DNA of 64,000 bases from JBOFMT01 sp051658525. GTDB lineage: Bacteria; Bacillota_I; Bacilli_A; Erysipelotrichales; Erysipelotrichaceae. The translations under genes and the position numbers were made by a program. The DNA is taken from the NCBI GenBank assembly GCA_051658525.1, contig JBOFMT010000084.1, forward strand, positions 1 to 64,000, written 5' to 3'. The stretch's first letter is position 1; every line of letters starts with the position of its first letter. This document shows, piece after piece, positions 35,375 through 45,932 of this stretch. Under the pieces are notes generated by a model, which saw only the letters and a program-made list of their open reading frames with translations, was not told the DNA's origin and did not search any database.

Positions 35375-38201
35375 ATTCTTTCCCTCTTTTTAATACTTCT
35401 TTTAAGAAGCTTGCTGTATACGATTTTTTGACTTTAACAATTTCTTCCGGTGTTCCTTTTGCTACAATGCTACCACCTTCATCTCCACCTTCTGGACCAA
35501 TATCAATAATGTAGTCCCCACATTTGATAACATCCAAATTATGTTCAATTACAACAACACTATCGCCATTGGTAACGATACGTTGGAGTACTTTAATTAA
35601 CTTCGCTACGTCTGCGGTATGCAAACCTGTTGTTGGTTCATCTAGGACAAACAACGTTTTTCCCGTTGCTCTTTTTTGAAGTTCACTTGCAAGTTTTACC
35701 CGCTGTGCTTCTCCACCAGATAGCGTGGTCGCACTTTGTCCTAACTTCACATATCCCAAACCTACATCTTTTAGAGTCTGTAGTTTATGCTTGATCTTAT
35801 GGATGGAATGAAAAAATTCAATTCCTTCTTCAACACTTAAATCTAGCACGTCTGCGATACTTTTACCTTTATAAGTAACTTGTAATGTTTCATCATTATA
35901 GCGTTTTCCATGACATTCATCACAAGGTACATACACATCTGGTAGAAAATGCATTGAGATTTTCAAAATTCCATCTCCCTGACAAGCTTCGCAACGACCT
36001 CCTCTTACATTAAAGGAGAATCTTCCTTTTTCGTAACCACGGATTTTTGCTTCTGGACTTTGCGCAAATAAGTCCCGAATATCATCAAATACACCAGTGT
36101 ACGTTGCTGGATTGGATCTTGGCGTACGTCCGATTGGATCTTGTGAGATTTCGATGATCTTATCGATATGTTCCATTCCTTCAATTGCATCATGGGCACC
36201 TGGTTTTACTTTTAGTCTACCAAGTTCGTGTTGGATTCCTTTGGTTAAGATTTCATTTACAAGGGAAGACTTTCCACTACCAGAAACGCCGGTTACAACC
36301 GTTAACGTGTTAAGTGGGAAACCCACACTAACATTTTTCAAGTTATTTTCTCTGGCATTTTTAATTTGGATCCAATTTCCATTTCCCTTACTTCGCTCTT
36401 TTGGAACTGGAATTTGTTTTTTCATCGATAAGTATAATCCTGTAAGCGAATGTGGATTATCCATCACTTGTTGCGGTGTCCCCTGAGCCACTACTTGGCC
36501 ACCGTGAATCCCTGCACCAGGTCCGATGTCGATAATATAATCGCTCTCAAGCATGGTATCTTCATCATGTTCTACGACAATAAGAGAATTCCCCAAGTCA
36601 CGCATATCTTTTAAGGCACCAATCAGCCTTTGATTGTCCCGTTGATGAAGTCCAATCGATGGTTCATCTAAAACATATAAAACACCGCTGAGTCGAGAGC
36701 CAATTTGTGTCGCTAAACGAATTCGTTGTGCTTCTCCACCACTCAAACTTCCCGCAATGCGATCGAGTGTTAGGTAACTCAATCCAACATTATTTAAGAA
36801 ACTATAGCGTTCCTTGATTTCTTTCAAGATCAAACGCGCAATTTCTTCTTGTTGTTGTGTTAGCACAATGTTATCGAAGAAAGCGATTCCTTGTTTGATG
36901 GACATTGCTGTCATTTCAAAGATATTTAATCCATTTACACGAACACTCAATGCAACTTCGTTAAGACGGTGTCCATTACAAACAGGACAAGTTGCCTCCA
37001 TCATGTACGATTGATAATACTCTCTCGCAGATGAAGAAGTTGTTTCCATATGACGTCGTTCAATTAAACTAGCAATTCCTTCGATAAACTCCATTCGTTC
37101 AAAACTGCCACCTGATTTTGAATACATTTTATATTCAATTAAATCTTGGCTGCCTTTCATGATATAATCCATTTCTTTTTTGGTTAGATCTCGAATTGGC
37201 TTATCACAATCAATTTCATAATATGTGAGTAATGCACGCATTTTTTGCCATTCTAGATTATCGCGAAGCATGATATTTTTATAGTAAACAATACCACCTT
37301 CATTGATTGATTTTGATTTGTCAGGAACCAGTATATCCCAGTCTACTTTTTGTGTAATACCCAGACCTCGGCAGTTACCACATGCACCTAGTGGATTATT
37401 GAAGGAAAAGAGTCTTGGTTCGAGTTCAGGTGTTGAGAAATCACAATAGCGGCAAGCATAGTTGGAAGAAAACAAAAGTTCCTCTTCATTATATGCAACC
37501 ATAGCGATTCCATGTCCCATTTTTAGTGCTACTTCTAAGGAGTCATGAATTCTCGAACGATCCTCACCTTTCACAATACGATCCACTACAACGTCAATCG
37601 TGTATTTTTTATTTTTACTTAATGGTTCCATCTCTTCAATTAATACTAGTTGTCCATTGATTCGAAGACGTAAATACCCTTCTTTTTGAAGTCGATCAAT
37701 GAGTTCTTTATGAGTACCTTTTTTCCCTTTCGAGATCGGAGCTAAAATCATCAAACGAGTTTTATCCTCCAATTCCATCACACGATCCACCATTTGCTTA
37801 ATCGTTTGAGACGTTATTGGTTCATTGTGTGTAGGGCAATATGGAACACCAATACGCGCGTACAACAAGCGAAGGTAATCGTAAATCTCTGTTACGGTTC
37901 CTACTGTCGAACGCGGATTATTACTCGTCGTTTTCTGATCAATCGCGATAGATGGAGACAATCCTTCAATACTATCAACATCCGGTTTTTCACTATTGCC
38001 TAAAAACTGGCGTGCATAAGCACTTAAGGACTCCATATATCGACGTTGACCTTCAGCATAGATTGTATCAAATGCCAATGATGTCTTACCTGAGCCAGAA
38101 ACACCCGTCATAATGACAAACTTATTTCTCGGCACTTCGATATCGATATTTTTTAAATTGTTTTCTCTAGCACCTTTGATGCGTATTGTATCGTTGTTCA
38201 T
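35352..38201 (-). CDS. uvrA: Excinuclease ABC subunit A
   Basis: DNA damage-recognition ATPase of nucleotide excision repair, 949 residues, complete. Two ABC Walker A motifs (GVSGSGKTSLAFDT near 31 and GVSGSGKSSLVNEI near 640) are present. Two LSGGEAQR signatures are also present. Zinc sites include CRYCDF...CGNCRG, CPVCNG and CEACQG...CDECHG. GAGGAAAG precedes the ATG. It is separated from uvrB by an AI-2E family gene, whereas in many Firmicutes uvrB-uvrA are adjacent. Confidence 0.98.
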   Translation of the reverse strand: MNNDTIRIKGARENNLKNIDIEVPRNKFVIMTGVSGSGKTSLAFDTIYAEGQRRYMESLSAYARQFLGNSEKPDVDSIEGLSPSIAIDQKTTSNNPRSTVGTVTEIYDYLRLLYARIGVPYCPTHNEPITSQTIKQMVDRVMELEDKTRLMILAPISKGKKGTHKELIDRLQKEGYLRLRINGQLVLIEEMEPLSKNKKYTIDVVVDRIVKGEDRSRIHDSLEVALKMGHGIAMVAYNEEELLFSSNYACRYCDFSTPELEPRLFSFNNPLGACGNCRGLGITQKVDWDILVPDKSKSINEGGIVYYKNIMLRDNLEWQKMRALLTYYEIDCDKPIRDLTKKEMDYIMKGSQDLIEYKMYSKSGGSFERMEFIEGIASLIERRHMETTSSSAREYYQSYMMEATCPVCNGHRLNEVALSVRVNGLNIFEMTAMSIKQGIAFFDNIVLTQQQEEIARLILKEIKERYSFLNNVGLSYLTLDRIAGSLSGGEAQRIRLATQIGSRLSGVLYVLDEPSIGLHQRDNQRLIGALKDMRDLGNSLIVVEHDEDTMLESDYIIDIGPGAGIHGGQVVAQGTPQQVMDNPHSLTGLYLSMKKQIPVPKERSKGNGNWIQIKNARENNLKNVSVGFPLNTLTVVTGVSGSGKSSLVNEILTKGIQHELGRLKVKPGAHDAIEGMEHIDKIIEISQDPIGRTPRSNPATYTGVFDDIRDLFAQSPEAKIRGYEKGRFSFNVRGGRCEACQGDGILKISMHFLPDVYVPCDECHGKRYNDETLQVTYKGKSIADVLDLSVEEGIEFFHSIHKIKHKLQTLKDVGLGYVKLGQSATTLSGGEAQRVKLASELQKRATGKTLFVLDEPTTGLHTADVAKLIKVLQRIVTNGDSVVVIEHNLDVIKCGDYIIDIGPEGGDEGGSIVAKGTPEEIVKVKKSYTASFLKEVLKRGKEYAKSQSN

Positions 38202-38215
38202 ATTCTTTCCTCTAT

Positions 38216-39352
38216 CTATTCTTCAACCACGCATGGTGGCGCTTTGGCATCCAATCGCCGTTTCACTTCATCTGATAGCAAACGATAACACACGGCAACT
38301 ACTGGGATTCCTAATATAATTCCAAGCAATCCAAAAAATCCACCACCGATGGTAATACCCAATAATACCCACAAGCCGGATAATCCTACGGAATTCCCAA
38401 CGACGCGTGGATATATGATGTTAGCTTCAAACTGCTGCAAGACAATAATGAAGACAACAAAAATCACTGCCTTGATTGGATCAATCAATAAAATCAAAAT
38501 AACACCTGGCACCGTCCCAATGATTGGTCCAAAGATAGGTATAATGTTAGTGATACCAACAAAGACACCGAGTATTGGTGCATAGGGAATCTGTAAAATG
38601 ACACATCCTATATAACACAATACACCGATAATAAAGGCTTCAATCAACTGGCCAGAAATAAAATTGGAAAACGCATCATTGGTTAGTTTAGCGCTATACA
38701 TTACATAATCATAAATGTCTGTTCTCGCAAATGCCTTTAGTAGCGCTTTACATTGACGAAGTAAAGTGTCTTTACTCGCAACCATGTAAATCGCCATTAC
38801 CAATCCTAAAAACGTATTGGCAATACCAGCTGTTACACCACCAGCAATGGATAACAATCGCGGCAACAAATCGGAAAGCAACGAGAAAAAACTTGATTGT
38901 AGCTGAGTCAAATAGTTTTCAATCACAACCATATTTGCGTTGCTAATATTCAATGCTGCTACAAGCTCATCAATGATGACTTGACCACGTTGAATATAAT
39001 TTGGTAATTCTTCTTTGAACATCATTACACTATCTACAATCTGTGGTCCAATAATATTTATCAAAAATACCAAAATACCCACAACCAAAAGTCCGGAGCA
39101 AATTGCACTCCAAAGTCTACGGTGTGACTGAATTTTACTAGGCAATTTCCTTTCAAAATATTTCATTGGTAAATTGAAAACAAATGCAAACCCAATCCCA
39201 ATAATAACTGGTGAGATAACACTTAATAATTTTCCCAAGAATGCAGTTACCGCACTCCAATTAATGACACATAAAATTAAGAATATAGTATAGGTAATGG
39301 TCCATAATACATGCTTCATCGTCATCTTGGATACCTTATGATCAACTTTCAT
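38216..39352 (-). CDS. AI-2E family (PerM/YdiK) membrane protein
   Basis: Transporter-like protein of the AI-2E exporter family, 378 residues, with about seven to eight membrane helices. Conserved C-terminal stretches are seen: LIEAFIIGVLCYIGCVIL, APILGVFVGITNIIPIFGPIIG and PRVVGNSVGLSGLWVLLGITIGGG. Members include ion or small-molecule exporters, and substrate assignment is uncertain. It is packed between uvrB (16 bases) and uvrA (14 bases), so it is cotranscribed with DNA repair genes. Confidence 0.9.
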   Translation of the reverse strand: MKVDHKVSKMTMKHVLWTITYTIFLILCVINWSAVTAFLGKLLSVISPVIIGIGFAFVFNLPMKYFERKLPSKIQSHRRLWSAICSGLLVVGILVFLINIIGPQIVDSVMMFKEELPNYIQRGQVIIDELVAALNISNANMVVIENYLTQLQSSFFSLLSDLLPRLLSIAGGVTAGIANTFLGLVMAIYMVASKDTLLRQCKALLKAFARTDIYDYVMYSAKLTNDAFSNFISGQLIEAFIIGVLCYIGCVILQIPYAPILGVFVGITNIIPIFGPIIGTVPGVILILLIDPIKAVIFVVFIIVLQQFEANIIYPRVVGNSVGLSGLWVLLGITIGGGFFGLLGIILGIPVVAVCYRLLSDEVKRRLDAKAPPCVVEE

Positions 39353-39368
39353 ATCGATGCCCCCCTAG

Positions 39369-41345
39369 TTAACTATTGCGTAATTCAATTAAAATATCGC
39401 GTAATTCCGCAGCGCGTTCAAAGTCCATGGTTCTTGCTGCTTCCTTCATTTCTTTTTCAATGTCTTTCAACATCTTATCTTTATCTTTTTTATTAACTTT
39501 GGCCTTTTTACTAATATAGCGAGCCGTCATTTCTTGCGTTTCTTTACTTCTAACAACCTCATGAATCGGCTTAATAATCGTCTTAGGCGTAATTCCATTG
39601 GCAAGATTATGAGCGATTTGAATCTCGCGACGGCGGTTAGTTTCATCTAGTGCTTTTTGCATTGACTGCGTGATTTTATCCGCATACATAATTACAAATC
39701 CATGATCGTTACGGGCAGCACGCCCAATAATTTGAATCAAAGATCGCTCAGAACGTAAGAATCCTTCTTTATCTGCATCCAGTATCGCTATCATACTTAC
39801 TTCCGGAATATCCAAACCTTCACGCAATAAGTTAATTCCGACTAGTACATCGTATTTCCCTTTACGCAAATCACGAATAATCTCAGTTCTCTCAATTGTT
39901 TTTACCTCATGATGCAACCAAGCAACCTTGATATCAAGTTGCTTTAAGTAAGATGATAAATCTTCCGCCATACGCACCGTTAATGCAGTAATTAGTACAC
40001 GCTCATCTCTTGCGATACGTATTCGAATCTCATCAATTAAATCATCAATTTGGCCCATTGTTGGTCGTACTTCCACGAGTGGATCCAACAATCCTGTCGG
40101 ACGAATAATCTGCTCTACAATTTCACCTTTGGTTTTTTCTAACTCGTAATCCCCTGGTGTTGCCGATACATAAATCGCTTGTTTTACAACACCTTCAAAC
40201 TCTTCAAAACGCATTGGACGGTTGTCGAGTGCACTAGGTAAGCGGAAACCATAGTTTACTAGTACATCTTTTCTAGCACGGTCCCCATTGTACATTCCAC
40301 GTACTTGTGGCAATGAAACATGACTTTCATCTACAACAAGTAAAAAATCATCCGGAAAATAATCAAATAACGTATATGGTCGCTCACCAGCACTTCGACC
40401 ATCCAAATGTCGGGAATAGTTTTCAATACCAGGACAAAAACCGAATTCACGCAAAGCTTCCATATCATACATACAACGTTGCTCTAAACGTTGATGTTCA
40501 AGAAGTTTGTTTTCCTTTAAAAAATAAGCCAAGCGCTGTTCTAATTCCGCTTTGATGGTATCCACAGCACGTAAGACAATATCTTTTGGTGTTGCATAAC
40601 CACTCGCTGGATAGAATACATAAACGCCATACGATTGCAGTACTTTACCGGTTAGAGGGTCTACTTCGGAAATACGTTCAACCTCATCGTCAAACAATTC
40701 TATCCGAATAATGAAATCATCTCGATGTCCTGGAACAATTTCGATACTATCACCACGTACACGGAAGGTACCTCGCAAGGCATCCATATCGTTTCTTGTA
40801 TACTGACGATCAACAAGTTTCATCAACAGTACTTTACGTTCAATGACCTCTCCAACACGGAGGCTGAAAAACATATCACGGTATTGTTCTGGATTACTTG
40901 CTCCATAGATACAAGCAACCGACGCGATAATAATGGTATCCCGGCGTTCTAGCACCGAATTTACAGCTGCCATACGCAGCATATCCAATTCCATATTCGT
41001 AGTAGCTGTTTTATCAATATACGTATCTGAAGTTGGCAAATAGGCCTCCGGTTGATAGTAATCGAAATTTGAAACAAAATATTCTACTCGATTATGTGGA
41101 AAAAATTCCTTAAACTCCGAGTACAATTGTCCAGCAAGGGTTTTATTATGTACAAAAACCAATGTTGGTTTATTGACCTGTGCAATTACGTTAGAAATTG
41201 TAAATGTCTTTCCTGTTCCTGTAGCCCCCAATAAAACCTGGTGCTTCTCTCCAGATTGGATGCCATTCACCAATTTTTCTATTGCTTTTGGTTGGTCTCC
41301 TCCAGGTTGATACGAGGAAACGAGTTCAAACATTTTATTTTCCAT
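39369..41345 (-). CDS. uvrB: Excinuclease ABC subunit B
   Basis: Helicase-like damage-verification subunit, 658 residues from the ATG at 41345, with GAGGTG upstream. Walker A is [16 protein letters not shown] near residue 40. The beta-hairpin region is [25 protein letters not shown]-type VVDESHVSL and the C-terminal helicase motif IGRAARND follow. A UVR domain ([24 protein letters not shown]) ends the protein and should contact UvrC. It overlaps the ctpA stop by 11 bases. Confidence 0.97.
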   Translation of the reverse strand: MENKMFELVSSYQPGGDQPKAIEKLVNGIQSGEKHQVLLGATGTGKTFTISNVIAQVNKPTLVFVHNKTLAGQLYSEFKEFFPHNRVEYFVSNFDYYQPEAYLPTSDTYIDKTATTNMELDMLRMAAVNSVLERRDTIIIASVACIYGASNPEQYRDMFFSLRVGEVIERKVLLMKLVDRQYTRNDMDALRGTFRVRGDSIEIVPGHRDDFIIRIELFDDEVERISEVDPLTGKVLQSYGVYVFYPASGYATPKDIVLRAVDTIKAELEQRLAYFLKENKLLEHQRLEQRCMYDMEALREFGFCPGIENYSRHLDGRSAGERPYTLFDYFPDDFLLVVDESHVSLPQVRGMYNGDRARKDVLVNYGFRLPSALDNRPMRFEEFEGVVKQAIYVSATPGDYELEKTKGEIVEQIIRPTGLLDPLVEVRPTMGQIDDLIDEIRIRIARDERVLITALTVRMAEDLSSYLKQLDIKVAWLHHEVKTIERTEIIRDLRKGKYDVLVGINLLREGLDIPEVSMIAILDADKEGFLRSERSLIQIIGRAARNDHGFVIMYADKITQSMQKALDETNRRREIQIAHNLANGITPKTIIKPIHEVVRSKETQEMTARYISKKAKVNKKDKDKMLKDIEKEMKEAARTMDFERAAELRDILIELRNS

Positions 41346-42822
41346 TACACACCTCATAAGCTTTCATCATTTGTGTATCTAACGTGTCTTTGTTGAAAAA
41401 CCACGCTCTACTAACACTAGAAAAGAGCGAAGTTAACCCATCATAATCCAAGGTACCACTCACTTCTAAATTTAAATCCGATTGATAGCTTTCCAGAGCA
41501 CGTTGTGTTTGCTCGGAGAAATATCCATCCTTACGATCAACTTCATAGCCTAAAAAATTAAGATATACTTGCATAATCGCAATCTCATCACTTACCATAT
41601 CTTGCTTGAAGATTTCTTCAAATGCAGCTGGAAGATATGTTTGTAATGCTGGATCCAAAGCTACTTCAATATCCGGTTTAATTCCGATTTTATCGATTTT
41701 TTGATTCCCTGCGGTTAGCCACTCTGCTATGGTATATTTCAACATTGAGCCATCATCGAATGGAATTGAAGTTTGAACGGTACCTTTCCCATAGGAATTA
41801 ACACCGATAACCGTGATATCCAAATATTCTTTTAGCGCTGCTGTCAAGACTTCAGAAGCACTTGCTGTTTGTTCATTGATAAGAATTACAATATCTTCAA
41901 ACTTATATTGATTCGCAGCATGTGTTTTGTATTCTGTTAGCTTTCCCTCTTTATCTTCTTGAATCAAAACTACTTGGTTTGCATCTAAAAAGAAGGAAGC
42001 AATTTGAATACATGTTTCCAAGTATCCACCGCCATTATTCCGTAAGTCTAAAATAAGTTGATCTACATTATTTGCCTTAAATTCTTTTAAGTAAGCTTCC
42101 AATTCTTTTGCAGTTGTCGTCGAGAAACTATCCATTTCAATGATACCAATACCTTGGTCTTCATAACCAAACAAGGAGTTACTCACCGCACCTCTTGTAA
42201 TATCCAAGGTAAGCAATTCTGACCCACGTTGAATTCCAATGCTAACTTGTGTCCCTGCTTCCCCCTTCACATTTTCTGCGAGCTTCGATGATGTCCAGTC
42301 TGCTGTGGATTCCCCATTCACAGTTACAATATTATCACCCGCAACAATACCTGCTTGCTCTGCTGGTGAATCTTTAAAAACCTTCTCAATAATAAAAGTT
42401 CCATCGATTGTATAAAACTGCACGCCAATACCGACAAAACTTCCAGATAGGGATGAGGTAAAGCTATTGGCTGTTTCCGCATCCATATAACTTGTATGAA
42501 TATCTCCACCACCATCGACCATCCCATTGATCGCATAATCAATCAATTTATCAGAAATGTTTGTTATATCTTTACCATAATACCATCGTTGATTTAAGAT
42601 TTCAAAAATCGTGTTTAGTTTTCGAAAGCTACCAGTACCACTTCCATCCTGTATGACAGAAGTTGGCATAATTTGTGTTCCGAGTAAGATTCCACATAAA
42701 AAAACAACGACAATTGAAGTCAGACAAAACAACCGTTTGCGTTTTTTCTTTTTACGCTTTTGTATTTCATCTGGCCATAAATGTCGTTCTAGTTTGTAAA
42801 CAACTTTGTTTTCTTTTCCCAT
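41335..42822 (-). CDS. ctpA: C-terminal processing protease, S41 family
   Basis: Membrane-anchored serine protease with 495 residues from the ATG at 42822, which has AAGAGGT upstream. One N-terminal helix ([20 protein letters not shown]) anchors it outside the cell. A PDZ domain lies near residues 130-200 ([29 protein letters not shown]). The S41 core has Ser in QTASASEVL and Lys in [11 protein letters not shown] peptidoglycan-binding domain ([29 protein letters not shown]) ends it. Next to FtsEX and an M23 hydrolase, it probably acts in cell-wall hydrolase control. Confidence 0.93.
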   Translation of the reverse strand: MGKENKVVYKLERHLWPDEIQKRKKKKRKRLFCLTSIVVVFLCGILLGTQIMPTSVIQDGSGTGSFRKLNTIFEILNQRWYYGKDITNISDKLIDYAINGMVDGGGDIHTSYMDAETANSFTSSLSGSFVGIGVQFYTIDGTFIIEKVFKDSPAEQAGIVAGDNIVTVNGESTADWTSSKLAENVKGEAGTQVSIGIQRGSELLTLDITRGAVSNSLFGYEDQGIGIIEMDSFSTTTAKELEAYLKEFKANNVDQLILDLRNNGGGYLETCIQIASFFLDANQVVLIQEDKEGKLTEYKTHAANQYKFEDIVILINEQTASASEVLTAALKEYLDITVIGVNSYGKGTVQTSIPFDDGSMLKYTIAEWLTAGNQKIDKIGIKPDIEVALDPALQTYLPAAFEEIFKQDMVSDEIAIMQVYLNFLGYEVDRKDGYFSEQTQRALESYQSDLNLEVSGTLDYDGLTSLFSSVSRAWFFNKDTLDTQMMKAYEVCNGK

Positions 42823-42894
42823 AATTTTACCTCTTGTAGTTTTCATTTTAACATACTTCAACTATAAACACCCCATATATTGCAACGATAACAA

Positions 42895-42917
42895 AAAACC
42901 ACCAATTTGGTGGTTTT
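42895..42917 (-). terminator. Terminator after M23 gene
   Basis: AAAACCACCA/TGGTGGTTTT with a short loop lies directly after the hydrolase stop, followed on the minus strand by six T residues. It separates ftsEX-M23 from ctpA, at least partly. Confidence 0.88.
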
Positions 42918-42919
42918 CG

Positions 42920-44320
42920 TTATACGCCAAATATCGATTCTGGTCGTTCCTTACATGGTGCAGCTACTCCGTTTTCACAACGATATCCTCCGCGCCAGCC
43001 GGTTCCAAAATTGAAATCTCCAGTCGCATTGAATTTTTGTAAAGCGTTGTACATTCCCATAGATCCAAGATTAATTACTTCAATATGAACGTGGGCACCC
43101 GTTGAGTTTCCACTCGTTCCAATTGCTCCTATAACTTGACCTTGATTTACACTACTTAATCCTTTTGCAACGAAATTTTCTCGTGCCATATGATTGTAAT
43201 GTACTGCATAGGTCGTTCCCGCAACTTCCATAACCATTAAGACAGTATTTCCACCTCCGGTTGGATAGCCACAGCGATCTCCCAAACCTGCACTGTAGGT
43301 TGGACAAGGGTTATTCGCATAGAGGATAAGTGCATTAGCTGGTGCAACCAAAGGTGTTCCTACAGCTGCTGCGTAGTCAACTCCTTGGTGTAATCCACCA
43401 CCGAAACTCGCTGGATAATTCCAGGTTCCTGCACTTTTATAATAGCTTCCACGTACTGGGAAAACAAACCCAGTATTCGTTTCAACATTAGGTAAATCTT
43501 CCGGTCTGGAAGTATTGATGTTCGGCATGTTATTCGCTATTGTACTCAAAGATACTTGTTGCTCACGATAACTTGCCTCATACTCCGCTTCTTTGGATTT
43601 ATAGCTTGCCATCAATTCATTGTTTTTATTTTGCAAAGAAACAAGCACTGCCTTTTGTTCAACCAGCCCTGCTTTTTGTTCATCCAATGTTTCTTTTTGG
43701 CGCTCTAATTCCTTTTTATCAGCATTCAAGGCATCCATATCTTCTTTCAATAAAGCAATTTGCTCTTTGTCATAAGATGTGATTTTTTCAACTCCTGATG
43801 CACGTCGCACCAAATCCACAAGGTCATTAGCACCCATAATGAAATCAATATAACCATTGACTCCAATAAACTGTTGCATCGCAACCATACGCAATTTGAT
43901 TTGTTCATCACGTGCATCGATATCTTTTTGTTTTTCTTCAATTTCTTCTTCTAACTGAAGAATGTTTTTTTCCATTTTTGTGATATTTTTTTCTACGGTT
44001 GCTAAACGACTTTCTACAGTCTTAACATCAGCATTGATTTCATTGATCGTTGCCATCAACTTTGACATATCACCTTTGATCGATGCTAAATCACCTTCTA
44101 TTTTATCTAAATTATCCAAGATTCCTTGTTGTAGACTTGCATAGTATTTTTTAAATGAGACACACGTTGCTACATCAGCATCCGTTTTTAATATCCCGGC
44201 GCAAAAGTCCAGATAGTAATCTTCTTGTCCTTGAAATTGGCTAACGGCATTGATTTCGATCGATGGTACAGCCAATAATAATAAAGCACAAAAGCTAATA
44301 AGCAATCGTTTCTTTTTCAT
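42920..44320 (-). CDS. Coiled-coil M23 peptidoglycan hydrolase, EnvC-like
   Basis: Secreted murein hydrolase, 466 residues from the ATG at 44320 (GAGGTGG upstream; a GTG three codons earlier overlaps that site). A signal peptide (KKKRLLISFCALLLLAVPS) precedes long coiled coils over residues 45-290, rich in Lys/Glu heptads. The C-terminal LytM domain keeps the zinc ligands HQGVD and HVHIE, so it looks active, unlike degenerate EnvC. It overlaps the end of ftsX by four bases. The layout suggests FtsEX switches it on at the division site. Confidence 0.92.
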   Translation of the reverse strand: MKKKRLLISFCALLLLAVPSIEINAVSQFQGQEDYYLDFCAGILKTDADVATCVSFKKYYASLQQGILDNLDKIEGDLASIKGDMSKLMATINEINADVKTVESRLATVEKNITKMEKNILQLEEEIEEKQKDIDARDEQIKLRMVAMQQFIGVNGYIDFIMGANDLVDLVRRASGVEKITSYDKEQIALLKEDMDALNADKKELERQKETLDEQKAGLVEQKAVLVSLQNKNNELMASYKSKEAEYEASYREQQVSLSTIANNMPNINTSRPEDLPNVETNTGFVFPVRGSYYKSAGTWNYPASFGGGLHQGVDYAAAVGTPLVAPANALILYANNPCPTYSAGLGDRCGYPTGGGNTVLMVMEVAGTTYAVHYNHMARENFVAKGLSSVNQGQVIGAIGTSGNSTGAHVHIEVINLGSMGMYNALQKFNATGDFNFGTGWRGGYRCENGVAAPCKERPESIFGV

Positions 44321-45225
44321 CGTTTCCACCTCAAGTATTTCCCAACAGAAAATAAGCTTCCCAATAAACCAACACCAATCCCCACAGCAATCATCAGATA
44401 CGTAATATCAATTACAAATGGGAACACCGGTTGTAAAACAAACATATTCGAGAATAACATTCCATTCAATGATTCATAGAAATAATGATATCCAATAATC
44501 AAAGTAGCAACTGGAATAATCGATCCTAACAATCCAATGATCATTCCCTCGAACATAAATGGCATTCGAATAAAATTATTCGTTGCACCAACATTACGCA
44601 TAATAGCAATTTCATTTGCACGTGCATGAATGGTGATTTTAATCGTGTTGGAAATCAAGAAAATTGCCAACATTGACAATGCTGCAACAAAAATAAATCC
44701 ACCAATTCGAATAGAATTAAACGATTCAATCATTTGCATTGTTGAACTACCACCATACTCAGCTGACTCAACACCGTCGATTGCTAAGATTTTAGCTGTT
44801 ACTTCATCAATGTAAAATTTATCATTTACATCAATAATATATGCATCTCGCATCGGATTACTCTCTCCGCGATAAATAGCAAACATTTCTCCTGATTCAC
44901 CAAATGACTCAATGAATAATTCCAACTCATCTTCTTTGGATGAGAAACTAACTTTTCCAATATTTTGAATACTACGAATACTCGTACCAACCTCTTGCAC
45001 TTCATTTTCTGTTAAGGTCGCATCCACAGTAACGTGAATTTGTACACCATCTTCAATATTTCTAGTAAACCCTGCAATATTTCCTGCAACCACAACGAAC
45101 AACATAATTAAAATTAACGTTACACAAACCGCACTTGAAGCCGATAATGACATTGCTAAATGACGGTAAACATTTTTAAATGCTGTTTTCATGTGGTATG
45201 GAATAAATTTAATAAATCTAATCAT
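44317..45225 (-). CDS. ftsX: Cell-division ABC transporter permease FtsX
   Basis: Membrane partner of FtsE, 302 residues from the ATG at 45225, which overlaps the ftsE stop by eight bases. An upstream in-frame GTG sits in the ribosome site. One helix near residues 25-50 (MSLSASSAVCVTLILIMLFVVVAG) is followed by an extracellular domain of about 130 residues and three C-terminal helices. The FtsX motif NTIKITIHARANEIAIMRNVGATNNFIRMPFMFEG is conserved. It transmits ATP-driven changes to external murein hydrolases. Confidence 0.95.
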   Translation of the reverse strand: MIRFIKFIPYHMKTAFKNVYRHLAMSLSASSAVCVTLILIMLFVVVAGNIAGFTRNIEDGVQIHVTVDATLTENEVQEVGTSIRSIQNIGKVSFSSKEDELELFIESFGESGEMFAIYRGESNPMRDAYIIDVNDKFYIDEVTAKILAIDGVESAEYGGSSTMQMIESFNSIRIGGFIFVAALSMLAIFLISNTIKITIHARANEIAIMRNVGATNNFIRMPFMFEGMIIGLLGSIIPVATLIIGYHYFYESLNGMLFSNMFVLQPVFPFVIDITYLMIAVGIGVGLLGSLFSVGKYLRWKR

Positions 45226-45907
45226 ACGTAATATATCCACCTTTCGACAAGTCAGCTGCTATATACCCACCTTGCAATGCAATGGTACGTTTTTTCAACT
45301 GTTCTACTAAGGTAATATCATGTGTTACCATTAAGATTGTCGTTTTTTCTTCATCGTTGATGTGCTGCAACAACTCCATGATTTCCAATGATTTTTCTGG
45401 ATCTAAGTTACCCGTAGGTTCATCACAAATCAACACCTTCGGTTTATTGGCAATTGCACGTGCAATTGCTACACGTTGTTGTTGACCACCCGATAACTCG
45501 CGTGGAAACGATTTGGCTTTATCGGTTAATTCAACAAGTTCTAGTACTTCGCGTACACGGCGTCGAATTTCAATTTTATCGGTCCCAATGACTTCCATTG
45601 CAAATGCGATATTTTCAAATATTGTTTTGTTCGGTAATAACTTAAAATCTTGGAAGACTACACCGATATTACGACGATAAATTGGTACTTTTGAGTGTTT
45701 CAATTTTCCAACATTAATATTTGCAACTTCAACCAATCCTTGAGTTGGAATTTCTTCTCCATCCAAAAGTTTAATTAATGTTGATTTTCCCGATCCGGTT
45801 GGACCAATAATATAAACGAATTCTCCTTCTCCGATGTGCAAATTTACATCGACCAAGGCTTTTACCCCATTTTTATAGGATTTCGATACATTTTCTAATT
45901 TGATCAT
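45218..45907 (-). CDS. ftsE: Cell-division ATP-binding protein FtsE
   Basis: ABC ATPase, 229 residues from the ATG at 45907 (MIKLENVSKSY). The frame extends 22 codons upstream into the YitT gene without a ribosome site or homology. Walker A is IGPTGSGKSTLIKLL, the signature is LSGGQQQRVAIARA and Walker B is VLICDEPTGNLDP. It partners FtsX, whose gene overlaps its end. The YitT-family gene ends 25 bases upstream, so it may share a transcript. Confidence 0.95.
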   Translation of the reverse strand: MIKLENVSKSYKNGVKALVDVNLHIGEGEFVYIIGPTGSGKSTLIKLLDGEEIPTQGLVEVANINVGKLKHSKVPIYRRNIGVVFQDFKLLPNKTIFENIAFAMEVIGTDKIEIRRRVREVLELVELTDKAKSFPRELSGGQQQRVAIARAIANKPKVLICDEPTGNLDPEKSLEIMELLQHINDEEKTTILMVTHDITLVEQLKKRTIALQGGYIAADLSKGGYITYD

Positions 45908-45932
45908 GTCAACTTCCCTACCTTTAGCTTCG

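Noticed and set aside
22975..42917. Three similar CCACC/GGTGG hairpins (21041, 22973, 42895) as a dispersed repeat family
   Set aside because: Only the short stem core is shared, flanks differ, and each is placed after a gene as an ordinary terminator or attenuator.
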